From the NCBI GenBank assembly GCA_012839185.1, contig DUNU01000003.1:124001-188000 (forward strand): DNA of 64,000 bases, in the 5' to 3' direction. The notes under the pieces were generated by a model. It worked only from the letters and a program-made list of their open reading frames with translations. It did not search any database and was not told where the DNA came from. Numbering within the stretch: the first letter of the stretch is position 1; every line of letters starts with the position of its first letter. The DNA is from Clostridiales bacterium. GTDB lineage: Bacteria > Bacillota > Clostridia > Oscillospirales > Acutalibacteraceae. The translations under genes were made by a program, and so were the position numbers. Positions 36,243-46,154 of this stretch are shown piece by piece.

Positions 36243-39200
36243 ATGTCTTTACATGATATTATGCCATTTCGTGACAAAAACAGCGAAAGATACACCTACT
36301 CCAAGAGAGTAACTAAGTACATACGTGTTCTGCAAGAAGATTATCTTGAAACTTTCTCGCAAGAAACAGGCAACTTCCTTCTTCGTGACGGTCAGCATAC
36401 CATTGACCAAATCAATGAAGGGAAATGGAGTTCCTATAATCCCGATGAACAGGTCTGGGGTTATCGTGAATGTTATTGCTGGTTTAAGCAAACTGTTATA
36501 ATTCCCGAAGACGCAGCAGGCTTGAAGTTACGCTATCACATTATGCCTGAACAAGATCGTTTTCAGTTTCAGGCAATTCTCTATGTAAACGGCAAGATGG
36601 TTCAAGGCATTGACCGTTTCCACCAATTTGCAATATTAACCGAAAATGCTGTTCCCGGTGAAAAGTTTGAAATTTATATCAATGCCTATGAAGATGACTT
36701 TGCTTATGCAGGTCCTCTGCGTATGCGTGCAAGACTGTATAGTATTGATGAAGAAGTTGAAGGACTGATGTATGATCTTCAAACTTGCCTTGATGTAGCC
36801 AATCTCTGTGGAGTCGATGATTCTGCAAGAATTAACAATCTGAAATATTTAACCGAAGCTTGTGATATTGTTCGCACGGAACTTCCTTATGGTGAAGAGT
36901 TTCTTGAAAGTGTCAAAGTCGCAAGAAATATTATCGCAACCGGTGCTTTCGGGAAATCAGAACGACCGCTTGTATCCGTAATCGGACACACTCACATTGA
37001 CGTTGCTTGGCTTTGGCGACTTCGTCAAACACGTGATAAGGCAGGAAGAACATTTGCCTCTATGCTGTATTTTATGGATCATTATCCGGATTTTAAGTTT
37101 ATGTCTTCTCAGGCACAACTTTATAAATATGTTAAAGAAGACTATCCGGAAATCTACGAACGCATAAAACAAGCGGTTAAAGACGGGAAATGGGAAGTCG
37201 AAGGCGGGATGTGGGTCGAAGCTGATACTAATGTAAGTTCCGGCGAATCGCTGGTTCGTCAACTCCTGCTCGGAAAACGCTTTTTCAAGAAAGAATTTGA
37301 TGTTGATTGTGAAATTTTATGGCTTCCCGACGTTTTCGGTTACTCCGCTGCTTTACCGCAAATTCTTAAGAAAAGTGGCATTAAGTATTTCATGACTACT
37401 AAAGAAAGCTGGAATGAATATACTAAGATACCATATGACACTTTCAAATGGAAAGGTATTGACGGAAGCGAAATTTTATCCCACTTTATTTGTGCACAAA
37501 GAAGTGACCGTGAAGAAATGGGTGAATTCAATACCACATACAACGGTTATCTTGCTCCTGATCAAGTAATAGGAGGTTGGAAACGCTACCAACAAAAAGA
37601 CCTTAACGATAATATTTTATTCTCTGCAGGACACGGTGACGGCGGAGGCGGCACCGACAGAGATATGATTGAATTCGGTGCGAGAATGAGCAAGGGTATT
37701 GAAGGCTGTCCGAAAGTAAAATGGGAATTTGCAGGAGACTTCTTCAAGAACTTAGAAAAAGATATTGCAGGAAAGAATGTACCCAAATGGCGTGGCGAAC
37801 TCTATCTTGAATTCCACAGAGCTACATATACCTCACAAGCCGCAAACAAGCGTTATAACAGAAAAAGCGAGCTCCTTTATCATGATGTTGAAACCTTAGG
37901 CACATTAAACGGAATATTGAACAAGAATTTCGCCAAGTATGACAGCACGACAATCAACAATGCATGGGAAATTATCTGCTTAAACCAGTTCCATGATATT
38001 ATCCCCGGTTCATCAATTCGTCCCGTTTACGAAGATTCAAAAATTCAGTACGAAGAAATCATAAAAGACGGTAAAGCTCTTGCTGACACTTACTGCAAAA
38101 ATATTGCAGATAATGTAAACAAAGGCACAAAATCAGCGGTTGTATTTAACACTACCGGCTTTAATCGCAATGACATTGCTTTTGTTGAGGGTGAATACTC
38201 GGGCTTCTCAGATGGAGATATTTCCCTCCCCACTCAAAAAACATACAACGGAAAAACTGTTTTCCTTGCACGAAATGTCCCTGCGAAAGGATATAAATCT
38301 TTCTCCGTTTCAAATCATACCGAATTTGATAATACGGCAAAGATAAACGGAAATACCTATGAAACGAAATTCTTTATAATTGAGTTTAATGAAAACATGG
38401 AAATCTCAAAACTCATACATAAGGAAACCGGACGAGAAGTTTCTCCAAATGAGATTACCGGCAAACTCATCGCTTATGAAGACAGACCCTATGAATATGA
38501 TGCTTGGAATACTCAGGTTTACTACAAAAATAAAGCTTGGCCCGTAGAAGATTTGACAAGCTGTGAAGTAGTGGAAAACGGTGCAGTACGTTGCGTTATC
38601 AAGCTTGTAAGGAAATTCAGAAAAAGCACAATCACACAGTATATTTCTCTCTACAACGACATTGACCGCATTGATGTCTATAACGAGATTGATTGGCACG
38701 AACTTGCAATTTTACTTCGAGCTGACTTCCCTGTTGATGTTAATACCACACGTGCAACATTTGATATTCAATTTGGTAATATCGAAAGAAATACACATAA
38801 TAACTTAATTTCCGACTTTGCACAGTTTGAAGTATCGGCACACAAATGGGCTGATATGAGTGATAACAGCTTCGGGCTTTCCGTTCTTAATGACTGCAAA
38901 TATGGTCATTCAGCCAAAGAAGGACATCTCGGAATTTCACTTCTTCGTGCACAGAACAGCCCCTGCAAGATGCAAGATATCGGCAAACATATTCTTACAT
39001 ATTCAATCTATCCGCATGCAGGTTCTTTTGCTCAAAGCAAGGTTGTTAAGCACGGATACAGTCTGAATATACCGCTTCATGCTGTTATTTCTGAAGGAAA
39101 TGGTACGCTTATCCCCGAATATTCACTTATATCTGTTACACAAGATAATATCATCATTGAAACAGTTAAAAAAGCTGAGGATTCAGATGATATTATTGTC

Positions 39201-39383
39201 CGTTGCTACGAAACGCTTAACAAGAAAACAAAAGCTGACTTTACATTTGGCAGTAATTTTGCAAAGGTTAAAGAATGTGATTTAATGGAAAATGTTGAGG
39301 CGGAAATTGCTAATAACACGAACCATTTTATTTCAGAATTTAATCCGTTTGAAATCAAAACTTTCAAAATCAGCTTAAAGTAA
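36243..39383 (+). CDS. Alpha-mannosidase, glycoside hydrolase family 38
   Basis: 1046 residues. GH38 catalytic domain with the zinc motif GHTHIDVAWLW (about residue 248; His-x-Asp), LWLPDVFGYSAALPQILKKSG (about 360) containing the probable nucleophile Asp, and FHDIIPGSS (later zinc His). An N-terminal beta domain and C-terminal beta-sandwich domains follow the family layout. No signal peptide, so it acts in the cytoplasm on imported mannosides such as N-glycan fragments. ATG at 36243 chosen because AAAGGAG lies eight bases upstream. Followed after eleven bases by an oxidoreductase gene, probably co-transcribed. Confidence 0.95.
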   Translation: MSLHDIMPFRDKNSERYTYSKRVTKYIRVLQEDYLETFSQETGNFLLRDGQHTIDQINEGKWSSYNPDEQVWGYRECYCWFKQTVIIPEDAAGLKLRYHIMPEQDRFQFQAILYVNGKMVQGIDRFHQFAILTENAVPGEKFEIYINAYEDDFAYAGPLRMRARLYSIDEEVEGLMYDLQTCLDVANLCGVDDSARINNLKYLTEACDIVRTELPYGEEFLESVKVARNIIATGAFGKSERPLVSVIGHTHIDVAWLWRLRQTRDKAGRTFASMLYFMDHYPDFKFMSSQAQLYKYVKEDYPEIYERIKQAVKDGKWEVEGGMWVEADTNVSSGESLVRQLLLGKRFFKKEFDVDCEILWLPDVFGYSAALPQILKKSGIKYFMTTKESWNEYTKIPYDTFKWKGIDGSEILSHFICAQRSDREEMGEFNTTYNGYLAPDQVIGGWKRYQQKDLNDNILFSAGHGDGGGGTDRDMIEFGARMSKGIEGCPKVKWEFAGDFFKNLEKDIAGKNVPKWRGELYLEFHRATYTSQAANKRYNRKSELLYHDVETLGTLNGILNKNFAKYDSTTINNAWEIICLNQFHDIIPGSSIRPVYEDSKIQYEEIIKDGKALADTYCKNIADNVNKGTKSAVVFNTTGFNRNDIAFVEGEYSGFSDGDISLPTQKTYNGKTVFLARNVPAKGYKSFSVSNHTEFDNTAKINGNTYETKFFIIEFNENMEISKLIHKETGREVSPNEITGKLIAYEDRPYEYDAWNTQVYYKNKAWPVEDLTSCEVVENGAVRCVIKLVRKFRKSTITQYISLYNDIDRIDVYNEIDWHELAILLRADFPVDVNTTRATFDIQFGNIERNTHNNLISDFAQFEVSAHKWADMSDNSFGLSVLNDCKYGHSAKEGHLGISLLRAQNSPCKMQDIGKHILTYSIYPHAGSFAQSKVVKHGYSLNIPLHAVISEGNGTLIPEYSLISVTQDNIIIETVKKAEDSDDIIVRCYETLNKKTKADFTFGSNFAKVKECDLMENVEAEIANNTNHFISEFNPFEIKTFKISLK

Positions 39384-39394
39384 GAGGGGAAATT

Positions 39395-40378
39395 ATGTCT
39401 TTTCTTAAAGCTGCCGTTGTTGGCTGCGGTAATATTTCGCACTCTCATTTTACTGCTCTTGAGAAAAACAATATTAATATTGCAGCAGTTTGTGATATTC
39501 AGGAAGAACGTGCAGATAATGCCGCAGAAAAGCTTAATTGCAAAGTATTTTACAATATAAAAGAAATGCTCGATTGGGGAAATTTTGATGTAGTTCATAT
39601 CTGCACACCGCACTATCTTCATGCAGATATGACTATTATGTCATTAAATTATGGCAAACATGTGCTTTGTGAAAAGCCGATGGCTTTAAACTCCAAAGAG
39701 GCTGATCTAATCGAGAAAACAATACAAAAACACAATACACTTCACTATGGCGTATGCTTTCAAAATAGATACAATGAATCATCAATTATTATGCGTGAAA
39801 TTGTCGATTCCGGAGAAATGGGAAAAATACTCGGTGCAAGAGGTATTGTCTGTTGGGACAGAGACGAAAGTTATTATACCGCTGACGCTTGGCGTGGAAC
39901 AAAAGGATTTGAAGGTGGCGGTGTTTTGATTAATCAATCCATCCATACTCTCGATATGCTTCTTTGGCTAGTTGGGGAAAAGATATCAAATATTCATTCA
40001 AGTATTTCAACAAAACGTCTTTTTAATACTATTGAAGTTGAAGATACTGCAGATATTCTTATCGAATTTGAAAGCGGGGCAAGAGGAATTTTCTTTGCTA
40101 CACTTGCAAATGCCATTAATGCTCCCATTGAGCTTGATTTATACTTTGAAAACGGTAAAATTTCGCTCGGCGACAAGTTGCTTATTCAAATCAAGGGCAA
40201 GGAAGAAGAATTATTTGATATAAATCACCCCATTGGCAAAAAAAGCTACTGGGGAGATGGACATAATGCTCTTATCGGAGATTTTTACGATTCAATTGAA
40301 CATTCCCGTAAATTTAGCATTAATGAACATGAGGCACGAAAAACTATTGATATTCTTACCAAAGTATATTCAAATTAA
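39395..40378 (+). CDS. Gfo/Idh/MocA-family oxidoreductase
   Basis: 327 residues. N-terminal Rossmann domain (AAVVGCGNISHSH), CEKPMALNSKEAD motif with the catalytic Lys, and a C-terminal alpha/beta domain. NAD(P)-dependent sugar dehydrogenases and glycosidase-like members occur in this family. Operon partner of the GH38 alpha-mannosidase, so a role in modifying released mannose-containing sugars is inferred. A terminator follows directly. Confidence 0.92.
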   Translation: MSFLKAAVVGCGNISHSHFTALEKNNINIAAVCDIQEERADNAAEKLNCKVFYNIKEMLDWGNFDVVHICTPHYLHADMTIMSLNYGKHVLCEKPMALNSKEADLIEKTIQKHNTLHYGVCFQNRYNESSIIMREIVDSGEMGKILGARGIVCWDRDESYYTADAWRGTKGFEGGGVLINQSIHTLDMLLWLVGEKISNIHSSISTKRLFNTIEVEDTADILIEFESGARGIFFATLANAINAPIELDLYFENGKISLGDKLLIQIKGKEEELFDINHPIGKKSYWGDGHNALIGDFYDSIEHSRKFSINEHEARKTIDILTKVYSN

Positions 40379-40385
40379 CAATTAG

Positions 40386-40413
40386 CCCGAGAAATGCTCT
40401 CGGGTCGATTTTT
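40386..40413 (+). terminator. Terminator after the oxidoreductase gene
   Basis: CCCGAGA / TCTCGGG stem, AATGC loop, then TCGATTTTT. Confidence 0.88.
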
Positions 40414-40472
40414 GATGTAACCTTTTGTTTACATTGAATATCTGCTGCAACCATTTTTTACATCATTTTTGC

Positions 40473-40501
40473 TTGACAATTTTATGTTTTTATATTATTA
40501 T
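40473..40501 (+). promoter_or_regulatory. Promoter of the NahK-like kinase gene
   Basis: -35 TTGACA (40473-40478), 17-base spacer, -10 TATTAT (40496-40501). Confidence 0.7.
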
Positions 40502-40540
40502 ATTTAAGTTATGTCAAGTACATATAATAGGAGATATATG

Positions 40541-41653
40541 ATGAATTACGAATTTGATATAAGCATTATTGCAAAAGAGTTTGATTTAGCTGGGGAGTTT
40601 ATTGAAGCTATTGCAATTACAGACGGAAATATAAACCGTACTTATAAAATCAGTTTTGATGATAACGGAGAAATCAAACACTATCTTCTTCAAATTGTGA
40701 ATACTTATGTTTTCAAAAACCCTGAAGAACTTATGGAAAACATAGTTGCCGTTACTGCATTTTTACGTGATAAGATAATTGCCCGCGGAGGAAATCCGGA
40801 TCGTGAAACGCTGACATTCTTGAAAGCATCAAATGGTAAGCATTATTTCATTGATGAAGATGGCAAGTGTTTCAGGGTATGTAATTATGTCATTGACTCC
40901 CACTCTTACAATACATTAGACGATCCCGAGATATATAGGCGTGCCGGTGCAGCATTCGGCGACTTTAACAATCTCCTCGCTGACTTCGATGGAACAACTC
41001 TATATGAAACCATACCAATGTTCCATAATACCAGAAAAAGATTCAATGATCTTCTTCTTGCAATAGATGAAAATGCAGTAGGTCGGCTTAATGAAGTCAG
41101 GGCTGAAGTTGATTGGGCATTATCTAAAGAACAAGATGCATCTAAACTTGTTGATATGATTGAGCGGGGAGAACTTCCTATTCGCGTAACCCATAACGAT
41201 ACAAAGCTCAACAATATTCTCTTTGATGATAAAACCAATGAAGCTGTCTGCATTATCGACTTAGATACAATTATGCCGGGTCTTTCTCTCTATGATTTTG
41301 GCGACAGCATACGTTTTGCTGCAAACACAGCATCTGAAAATGAAACCGATTTATCAAAAGTTGGCATCGATCTGGACTTATATGAAGCTTATGTTGAGGG
41401 ATTTTTAGGAGCTACCGGAAAAACACTTACACAAAACGAAGTTGACAATTTAGCATTTTCTTGCAAACTCATGGCTTATGAATGTGGTATGAGATTTTTA
41501 ACAGATTATCTTAATGGTGATGTATATTTCAAAATAAATTATCCCACCCACAATTTAGATCGTTGTCGCTGTCAGTTTAAATTGGCTTCCGACATTGAAA
41601 ATAAAATGCCCATAATGGAACAAATTACAAGAGAATATTATTCCAAATTATAA
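40541..41653 (+). CDS. NahK-like phosphotransferase (predicted N-acetylhexosamine 1-kinase)
   Basis: 370 residues, APH/choline-kinase fold. Catalytic loop RVTHNDTKLNNILFD near residue 215 and metal-binding IIDLDTIMPGLSLYDFGDSIR near 240 closely resemble Bifidobacterium N-acetylhexosamine 1-kinase (NahK), which phosphorylates GlcNAc/GalNAc at C1 in host-glycan use. ATG at 40541 is used (AGGAG seven bases upstream); an adjacent ATG at 40538 and one at 40511 are less well spaced. Follows the alpha-mannosidase operon, consistent with N-glycan catabolism. Confidence 0.82.
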   Translation: MNYEFDISIIAKEFDLAGEFIEAIAITDGNINRTYKISFDDNGEIKHYLLQIVNTYVFKNPEELMENIVAVTAFLRDKIIARGGNPDRETLTFLKASNGKHYFIDEDGKCFRVCNYVIDSHSYNTLDDPEIYRRAGAAFGDFNNLLADFDGTTLYETIPMFHNTRKRFNDLLLAIDENAVGRLNEVRAEVDWALSKEQDASKLVDMIERGELPIRVTHNDTKLNNILFDDKTNEAVCIIDLDTIMPGLSLYDFGDSIRFAANTASENETDLSKVGIDLDLYEAYVEGFLGATGKTLTQNEVDNLAFSCKLMAYECGMRFLTDYLNGDVYFKINYPTHNLDRCRCQFKLASDIENKMPIMEQITREYYSKL

Positions 41654-42402
41654 TGACAAAAAAACCAATTGACAAAAGTTTATATAACACAAAAGAGGGT
41701 GTGCAATTTTCCGCCACATCCTCAATGTCTAATGCAATATTATTATTGGTTGCCAGTACACTACTGTCCTTTATAGTGACTAATCTCTTAAAACTTACAT
41801 CAAGCAATACATTTAATACCATAATACTGGCAATTACACCAATAGCCAATATTGCAGCATTTATAATATTTCACTCCGCACTAAAAAAAGAGCAAGCAGC
41901 ATTTATGCTCAAAAAAGATGAAGAACCCGATGTTTTTCTTGAAATACTCAAACGGCTTATTGTAATATGCCTTATTGCAACATTTGTCCTTTTCTTTATC
42001 TATATCATTATGGATTACAGGGTCAAGCTTTTAATTAAAGCTGCAGGAGATGATGAAATTGCATTTTATAATGCTACGAAACTCTCAACACAACTGAAAG
42101 TTATAATCAATTCTCTGAATAAAGTTTTCTCTCTTACCAATATCTCTTGCCTGTTTATAGGCAGAATATATGTTCGGGAAGAAGGCAACAAACGATTGCA
42201 CAATTTTGCATTCGCTGCTGTTATCATCACATTAATCAGTTTTTTAATGGTTATTATTAATTACATTTTGCAATACATCGGGAAGACAAATGTAATTTAC
42301 AGTACCATCTCAAATTTAACTATTTACGCTGTTTATTTCTCACAATATCTTACTTTTGAGGCAAGAAAAGAAAAACTTAAGGCAATACTTTCATGCTCCT
42401 AA
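41653..42402 (+). CDS. Polytopic membrane protein of unknown function
   Basis: 249 residues with four to six hydrophobic segments (about 27-46, 55-75, 100-120, 185-208, 217-233). No domain recognised. Its ATG shares one base with the kinase stop (TAATG), so it is translated with it, and a terminator follows. A link to sugar uptake or signalling is possible but not shown. Confidence 0.8.
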   Translation: MTKKPIDKSLYNTKEGVQFSATSSMSNAILLLVASTLLSFIVTNLLKLTSSNTFNTIILAITPIANIAAFIIFHSALKKEQAAFMLKKDEEPDVFLEILKRLIVICLIATFVLFFIYIIMDYRVKLLIKAAGDDEIAFYNATKLSTQLKVIINSLNKVFSLTNISCLFIGRIYVREEGNKRLHNFAFAAVIITLISFLMVIINYILQYIGKTNVIYSTISNLTIYAVYFSQYLTFEARKEKLKAILSCS

Positions 42403-42407
42403 ATAAT

Positions 42408-42437
42408 AAGGTCTGCGTTATGCAGACCTTTGTTTTT
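42408..42437. terminator. Terminator between convergent genes
   Basis: AAGGTCTGC / GCAGACCTT stem, GTTAT loop, TGTTTTT tail on the plus strand; likely also serves the minus-strand gene ending at 42436. Confidence 0.88.
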
Positions 42438-42672
42438 ATAAAGCTAATAGTGCAGCTTCAAATTTTTCGACTCTATCATCGATATTTTCTACTCCCATTT
42501 CTTCGCCGATTGCACGAATGAATGGCAATGCAAGTTCGACAGTGAAAGGTCTGCCAACCTCAAGCATAGGATGATCGATTGCTTCGGGAACAAGTTCCTT
42601 AAAAACAGCATAAGCATCTTCGTTATCAAGAATGTCACCGATTGTGGTTTCTTGGAAATTATATTTTCCCAT
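42436..42672 (-). CDS. Small conserved-looking protein, 78 residues, unknown
   Basis: Acidic, helical 78-residue protein beginning MGKYNFQETTIGDILDNEDAYAVF and containing a HPMLEVG segment. Similar small domains occur as stand-alone proteins or C-terminal tails in clostridial carbohydrate-active genes, with no known activity. It follows the ligase gene by 16 bases with a clear ribosome site (AAGGAG), so is probably the last gene of a three-gene operon with the ligase and a small beta-sheet protein. Confidence 0.75.
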   Translation of the reverse strand: MGKYNFQETTIGDILDNEDAYAVFKELVPEAIDHPMLEVGRPFTVELALPFIRAIGEEMGVENIDDRVEKFEAALLAL

Positions 42673-42688
42673 AATTAATTCTCCTTAA

Positions 42689-44341
42689 TTAAATATTTTC
42701 TTTTTCGAGAGCCATAAAGTCAACTTTTTCAAGCGGAGTGTGAGGAAGTTCATTTCTGAAGATGACTTCACGAGGTACAGAGAACTTGTCAAGATTTTTT
42801 TCGCAAGTCTCTATAATTTGTTTTTTATATTCTTCAATATCTCCCTTTTCTTTAAGAGATACAAAAAGCCGAACAAAGGGTTTTCCTTCCTCTGATGTAC
42901 CGCGAACAGCACAAGCTTCTTTTATAAATGGAAGTGTATCCATAAGGTTTTCAATATCAACGGGATATACATTGTAACCCGAAATAATGATAATTCTCTT
43001 TTTTCGACCTGCAAAGAAAAAGAATCCTTCTTCATCTTTATAACCCAAGTCACCGGAACGCACCCAAGCTTTACCATTTTCATCGTAATAAAGACCAACG
43101 CCATTTTCATCCGGGTCATCTGTTAAATATCCTGCCATAAGAGTAGAGCCTGAAATACAGATTTCACCTATTTCGCCGGTAGGAACTTCTTTGCAATTAT
43201 CGTCCCAAATCTGCATATCAATACCCTCGAAAGGCTTACCGATTGAGCCGTCTTTATTGACCCAGTTGGTATTTGTACAGCAAGCAGCACAAACTTCTGT
43301 TAAACCATAACCCTGACGAAGACGTGCATCGGTACCATTCTTTTCAAGCATAGCATTAAACTTTTCAAGGAATGCAGGAGATAAATCATCACCACCGACA
43401 AACATCATACGAGTATTTGCAAGATGTGGACCGTCAAACCCCTTGGTATGGTAAAGTTTCTTGAACATATTCGGAATACCAACAATACCTGCAATTCTGT
43501 TCTTCTTATAGAGTTTGACAACAAGATTAGCATTAAATCGCATAAGGGGAATAATTCTTGCCGCATTACACATAATCATATGACAAGCAAGTCCTAAACC
43601 AAATACATGGAATAACGGTAATATGATAATTTCAGCTTCAACACCGGGGACATGAATTTCATCAATATAGGCAACTTTATAGCAAATTTCGTTAAGTGCT
43701 TTACTTGTAATTTTAATTGTCTTACTCTTACCTGTTGTGCCGCCACCATTTACATAAATAGCAATATCATGACCGTTATTTCGAACACCCTCAACTCTTC
43801 TGCCCTTATACTTTGACATAATTGAAGAATATGTAACACAATTATTTATCTTCGGCAAAACTGCTTCGAGAGCGATTTCTCCGGCTCGTGCTGAATATTT
43901 CTTTAACGGAGCAGCATAATCAGAGCAACGACAAAGAATTACATCAAGACCCATTTTGTTGAGTGTCTTAATATGCCGACCTGCAAGAAGATTGAGAATC
44001 ATTACACCTTTAGACTTCGTTAATTTGCAATACTCTTCAAGCTGGGCTGAAGGCCACAAGGGATGCATAAAGTTAACAATAACACCTATTTTATTAAGTG
44101 CATAAAACGCAACTAAACTTTCAATATTGGTCGGACAGAAGATAGTAAACACATCTCCTCTTTCGAGCTTTAATACCTTCTTTGCATAGTATGCAAATGC
44201 TTCAACATCACCGATAAATTCACTTCTGGTGATTTTCTGATCCAAATGCTGTGCAGCATCATAATTGCCATACTGCTGTGTAGCAATAAGATAATATTCA
44301 TAGCAGTTGTAATCTTTCGATTCAATCATATTCTTTTCCAT
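42689..44341 (-). CDS. AMP-forming acyl ligase with variant P-loop (paralogue of 55783)
   Basis: 550 residues, ANL superfamily. The usual TSGTTGxPKG loop is replaced by NGGGTTGKSKTIK near residue 200; RQGYGLTEVCAA near 343, RSGDLGY near 430, GRKKRIIIISGYNVYP near 450 and a C-terminal Lys in PLEKVDFMALEK are kept. It should activate a carboxylic acid as an acyl-adenylate, then load CoA or a carrier. Substrate unknown. It shares the variant loop and layout with the ligase at 55783, so the two form a subfamily. Flanked by two small unknown proteins. Confidence 0.88.
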   Translation of the reverse strand: MEKNMIESKDYNCYEYYLIATQQYGNYDAAQHLDQKITRSEFIGDVEAFAYYAKKVLKLERGDVFTIFCPTNIESLVAFYALNKIGVIVNFMHPLWPSAQLEEYCKLTKSKGVMILNLLAGRHIKTLNKMGLDVILCRCSDYAAPLKKYSARAGEIALEAVLPKINNCVTYSSIMSKYKGRRVEGVRNNGHDIAIYVNGGGTTGKSKTIKITSKALNEICYKVAYIDEIHVPGVEAEIIILPLFHVFGLGLACHMIMCNAARIIPLMRFNANLVVKLYKKNRIAGIVGIPNMFKKLYHTKGFDGPHLANTRMMFVGGDDLSPAFLEKFNAMLEKNGTDARLRQGYGLTEVCAACCTNTNWVNKDGSIGKPFEGIDMQIWDDNCKEVPTGEIGEICISGSTLMAGYLTDDPDENGVGLYYDENGKAWVRSGDLGYKDEEGFFFFAGRKKRIIIISGYNVYPVDIENLMDTLPFIKEACAVRGTSEEGKPFVRLFVSLKEKGDIEEYKKQIIETCEKNLDKFSVPREVIFRNELPHTPLEKVDFMALEKENI

Positions 44342-44345
44342 AATA

Positions 44346-44672
44346 TTAACCTACCCTACGACCGTTTTGAATCGGGATTACTCTCTTAAGCTTCGGAATT
44401 TCAAGAGTTCCCGTGAAAGTATCGCCATCAAAAGTTGCAGTAATAAAAACCTCTACTTTTGAAATGCCCATCTTAAATACACCCTTACCTGACAAGGTGT
44501 TTCCTTCTGCGTTTATATCCTCATAAGTTACATTTCCAAGTATCTTTTCAAACTTTTCGGGACCATAAAGACGCAAGCCATACTTACCGTCTTCATCAGT
44601 AATATCAAACTTTATATCACCCGTATAAACCATCATTTCTACATGAGCTTCCCAAGTGCCTAATCCAATCAT
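44346..44672 (-). CDS. Small probable beta-sheet protein, unknown
   Basis: 108 residues, starting at the ATG 44670-44672 with GGAG eight bases upstream rather than the longer in-frame start. Alternating hydrophobic pattern and repeated Gly/Thr turns (TGDIKFDITDEDGKYGLRL, FITATFDGDTFTGTLEI) predict an all-beta, lipocalin-like or barrel fold. Family not recognised. No signal peptide, so cytoplasmic. Four bases before the ligase gene; binding of the acyl substrate is a testable guess. Confidence 0.7.
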   Translation of the reverse strand: MIGLGTWEAHVEMMVYTGDIKFDITDEDGKYGLRLYGPEKFEKILGNVTYEDINAEGNTLSGKGVFKMGISKVEVFITATFDGDTFTGTLEIPKLKRVIPIQNGRRVG

Positions 44673-44827
44673 AATTATCACTCCATAATAAGATTTATGC
44701 AATTATAATACATAACTATGAATAGGTTATGAACAAATGAATAATTTTTTGTTAATATTATGTTATATTTGCTTAATTTTTAAACAAATATTTAATTTTA
44801 TGAGAGAATGTGTCCAACAATAAACAC

Positions 44828-44861
44828 AAAAAACTCAAATATCTGAAACATATTTGAGTTT
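44828..44861 (-). terminator. Terminator after uxuA
   Basis: Perfect 11-bp stem AACTCAAATAT / ATATTTGAGTT, seven-base loop, T tract on the minus strand. Confidence 0.9.
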
Positions 44862-44910
44862 ATAAAATTTGTTGTCCTAAATAACTTCTGCATAAAATAA
44901 TTCGATTACT

Positions 44911-45990
44911 TTAAATTGAAAATCTTTCTAAAGAATCCCACACACCAAGCATATACATTATACCCAAAGCTCTGTCATAAAGACCATAGCCGGGACGAAT
45001 ATTCCCCGGTCTCTCTCCCCATAAATGTCTGCCGTGATCAGGTCGAACATATCCGTCAAATCCACAATCGTGATAAGCCTTGAGGATATTCAAAATACCA
45101 GTATCGCCGTCACAATCTCTGTGGCTTGCTTCTGAAAAATCACCATTTTCAAAATGCTTGACATTACGAATATGAGCAAAGGCAATGCGGTCACAGTGCT
45201 TATAAATAACATCGGCAACATTATTTTTCGGATCTGCATTAAGACTTCCCGAACAGAGCGTAAGACAATTATACTCGTCATCAACCATTTCAAGAAAACG
45301 AGTTATACTATCGTTATCAACAAGAAGTCTGGGAAGACCAAAAATATCCCACGGTGGGTCATCCATATGAATAGCCATTTTGACATCACATTCACGACAA
45401 GCAGGCATAATAGCTTCTAAGAAATATTTAAGATTAGCCCATAATTTTTCGTGATCTATTCCCTTATATTTCTCGAAAAGTTCTTCAAGCCTTGCCATTC
45501 GTTCAGGCTCCCAGCCGGGGAAAGACATATTATATTTCTCGGTAAAATCTAAAATATATTGAGCCATACTCTTATAATCATCTTGAATTTTATTCTTTTC
45601 ATAAAATAAAGCGGTTGAACCGTCACCTACGGGATGAAAAAGATTTGTTCTTGTCCAATCGAAGATAGGCATAAAGTTATAGCATATTACTTTTACACCA
45701 TGATTTGCAAGATTACGAATACAAATCTTATAATTTTCAATATACTTATCTCTTGTCGGAAGACCGATTTTAATATCATCATGAATATTTACAGATTCGA
45801 CTACATCAGCATTAAAGCCATATTCGCGAATCTGATTAACTGCTTTTTTTATCTCATCTTCTTCCCAGATTTCACCGGGCATCTTTGAATGCAAAGCCCA
45901 AACAATCCCCTCAACACCGGGAATCTGTTTGATGTCGGACAAATTGATTGAGTCATTTCCGTCGCCATACCATCTGAAACACATTTTCAT
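44911..45990 (-). CDS. uxuA: Mannonate dehydratase
   Basis: 359 residues, TIM barrel. Characteristic segments: FRWYG near the N-terminus, AIHMDDPPWDIFGLPR, CSGSLNA, FAHIRNVKH and RPDHGRHLWGE, matching UxuA. Dehydrates D-mannonate to 2-keto-3-deoxygluconate in glucuronate catabolism. ATG at 45990 preferred (AGGAG nine bases upstream) over a TTG at 45999. Monocistronic here; the rest of the glucuronate pathway is not in the window. Confidence 0.96.
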   Translation of the reverse strand: MKMCFRWYGDGNDSINLSDIKQIPGVEGIVWALHSKMPGEIWEEDEIKKAVNQIREYGFNADVVESVNIHDDIKIGLPTRDKYIENYKICIRNLANHGVKVICYNFMPIFDWTRTNLFHPVGDGSTALFYEKNKIQDDYKSMAQYILDFTEKYNMSFPGWEPERMARLEELFEKYKGIDHEKLWANLKYFLEAIMPACRECDVKMAIHMDDPPWDIFGLPRLLVDNDSITRFLEMVDDEYNCLTLCSGSLNADPKNNVADVIYKHCDRIAFAHIRNVKHFENGDFSEASHRDCDGDTGILNILKAYHDCGFDGYVRPDHGRHLWGERPGNIRPGYGLYDRALGIMYMLGVWDSLERFSI

Positions 45991-46020
45991 AAAGAACAAC
46001 TCCTGAAGTATAATGTCTAC

Positions 46021-46049
46021 ATTTTAGTAGTTAAATTGAAATTTGTCAA
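46021..46049 (-). promoter_or_regulatory. Promoter of uxuA
   Basis: Minus strand: -35 TTGACA (46044-46049), 17-base spacer, -10 TAAAAT (46021-46026). Confidence 0.8.
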
Positions 46050-46154
46050 GGTTATATTTAAACATTTCGCATATTTGAGCAAATTATTTTAATAAATGTA
46101 CAATCTCATCTTAATTACAACAATGCCATAATATTCTCGTCAATTATTTAATTA

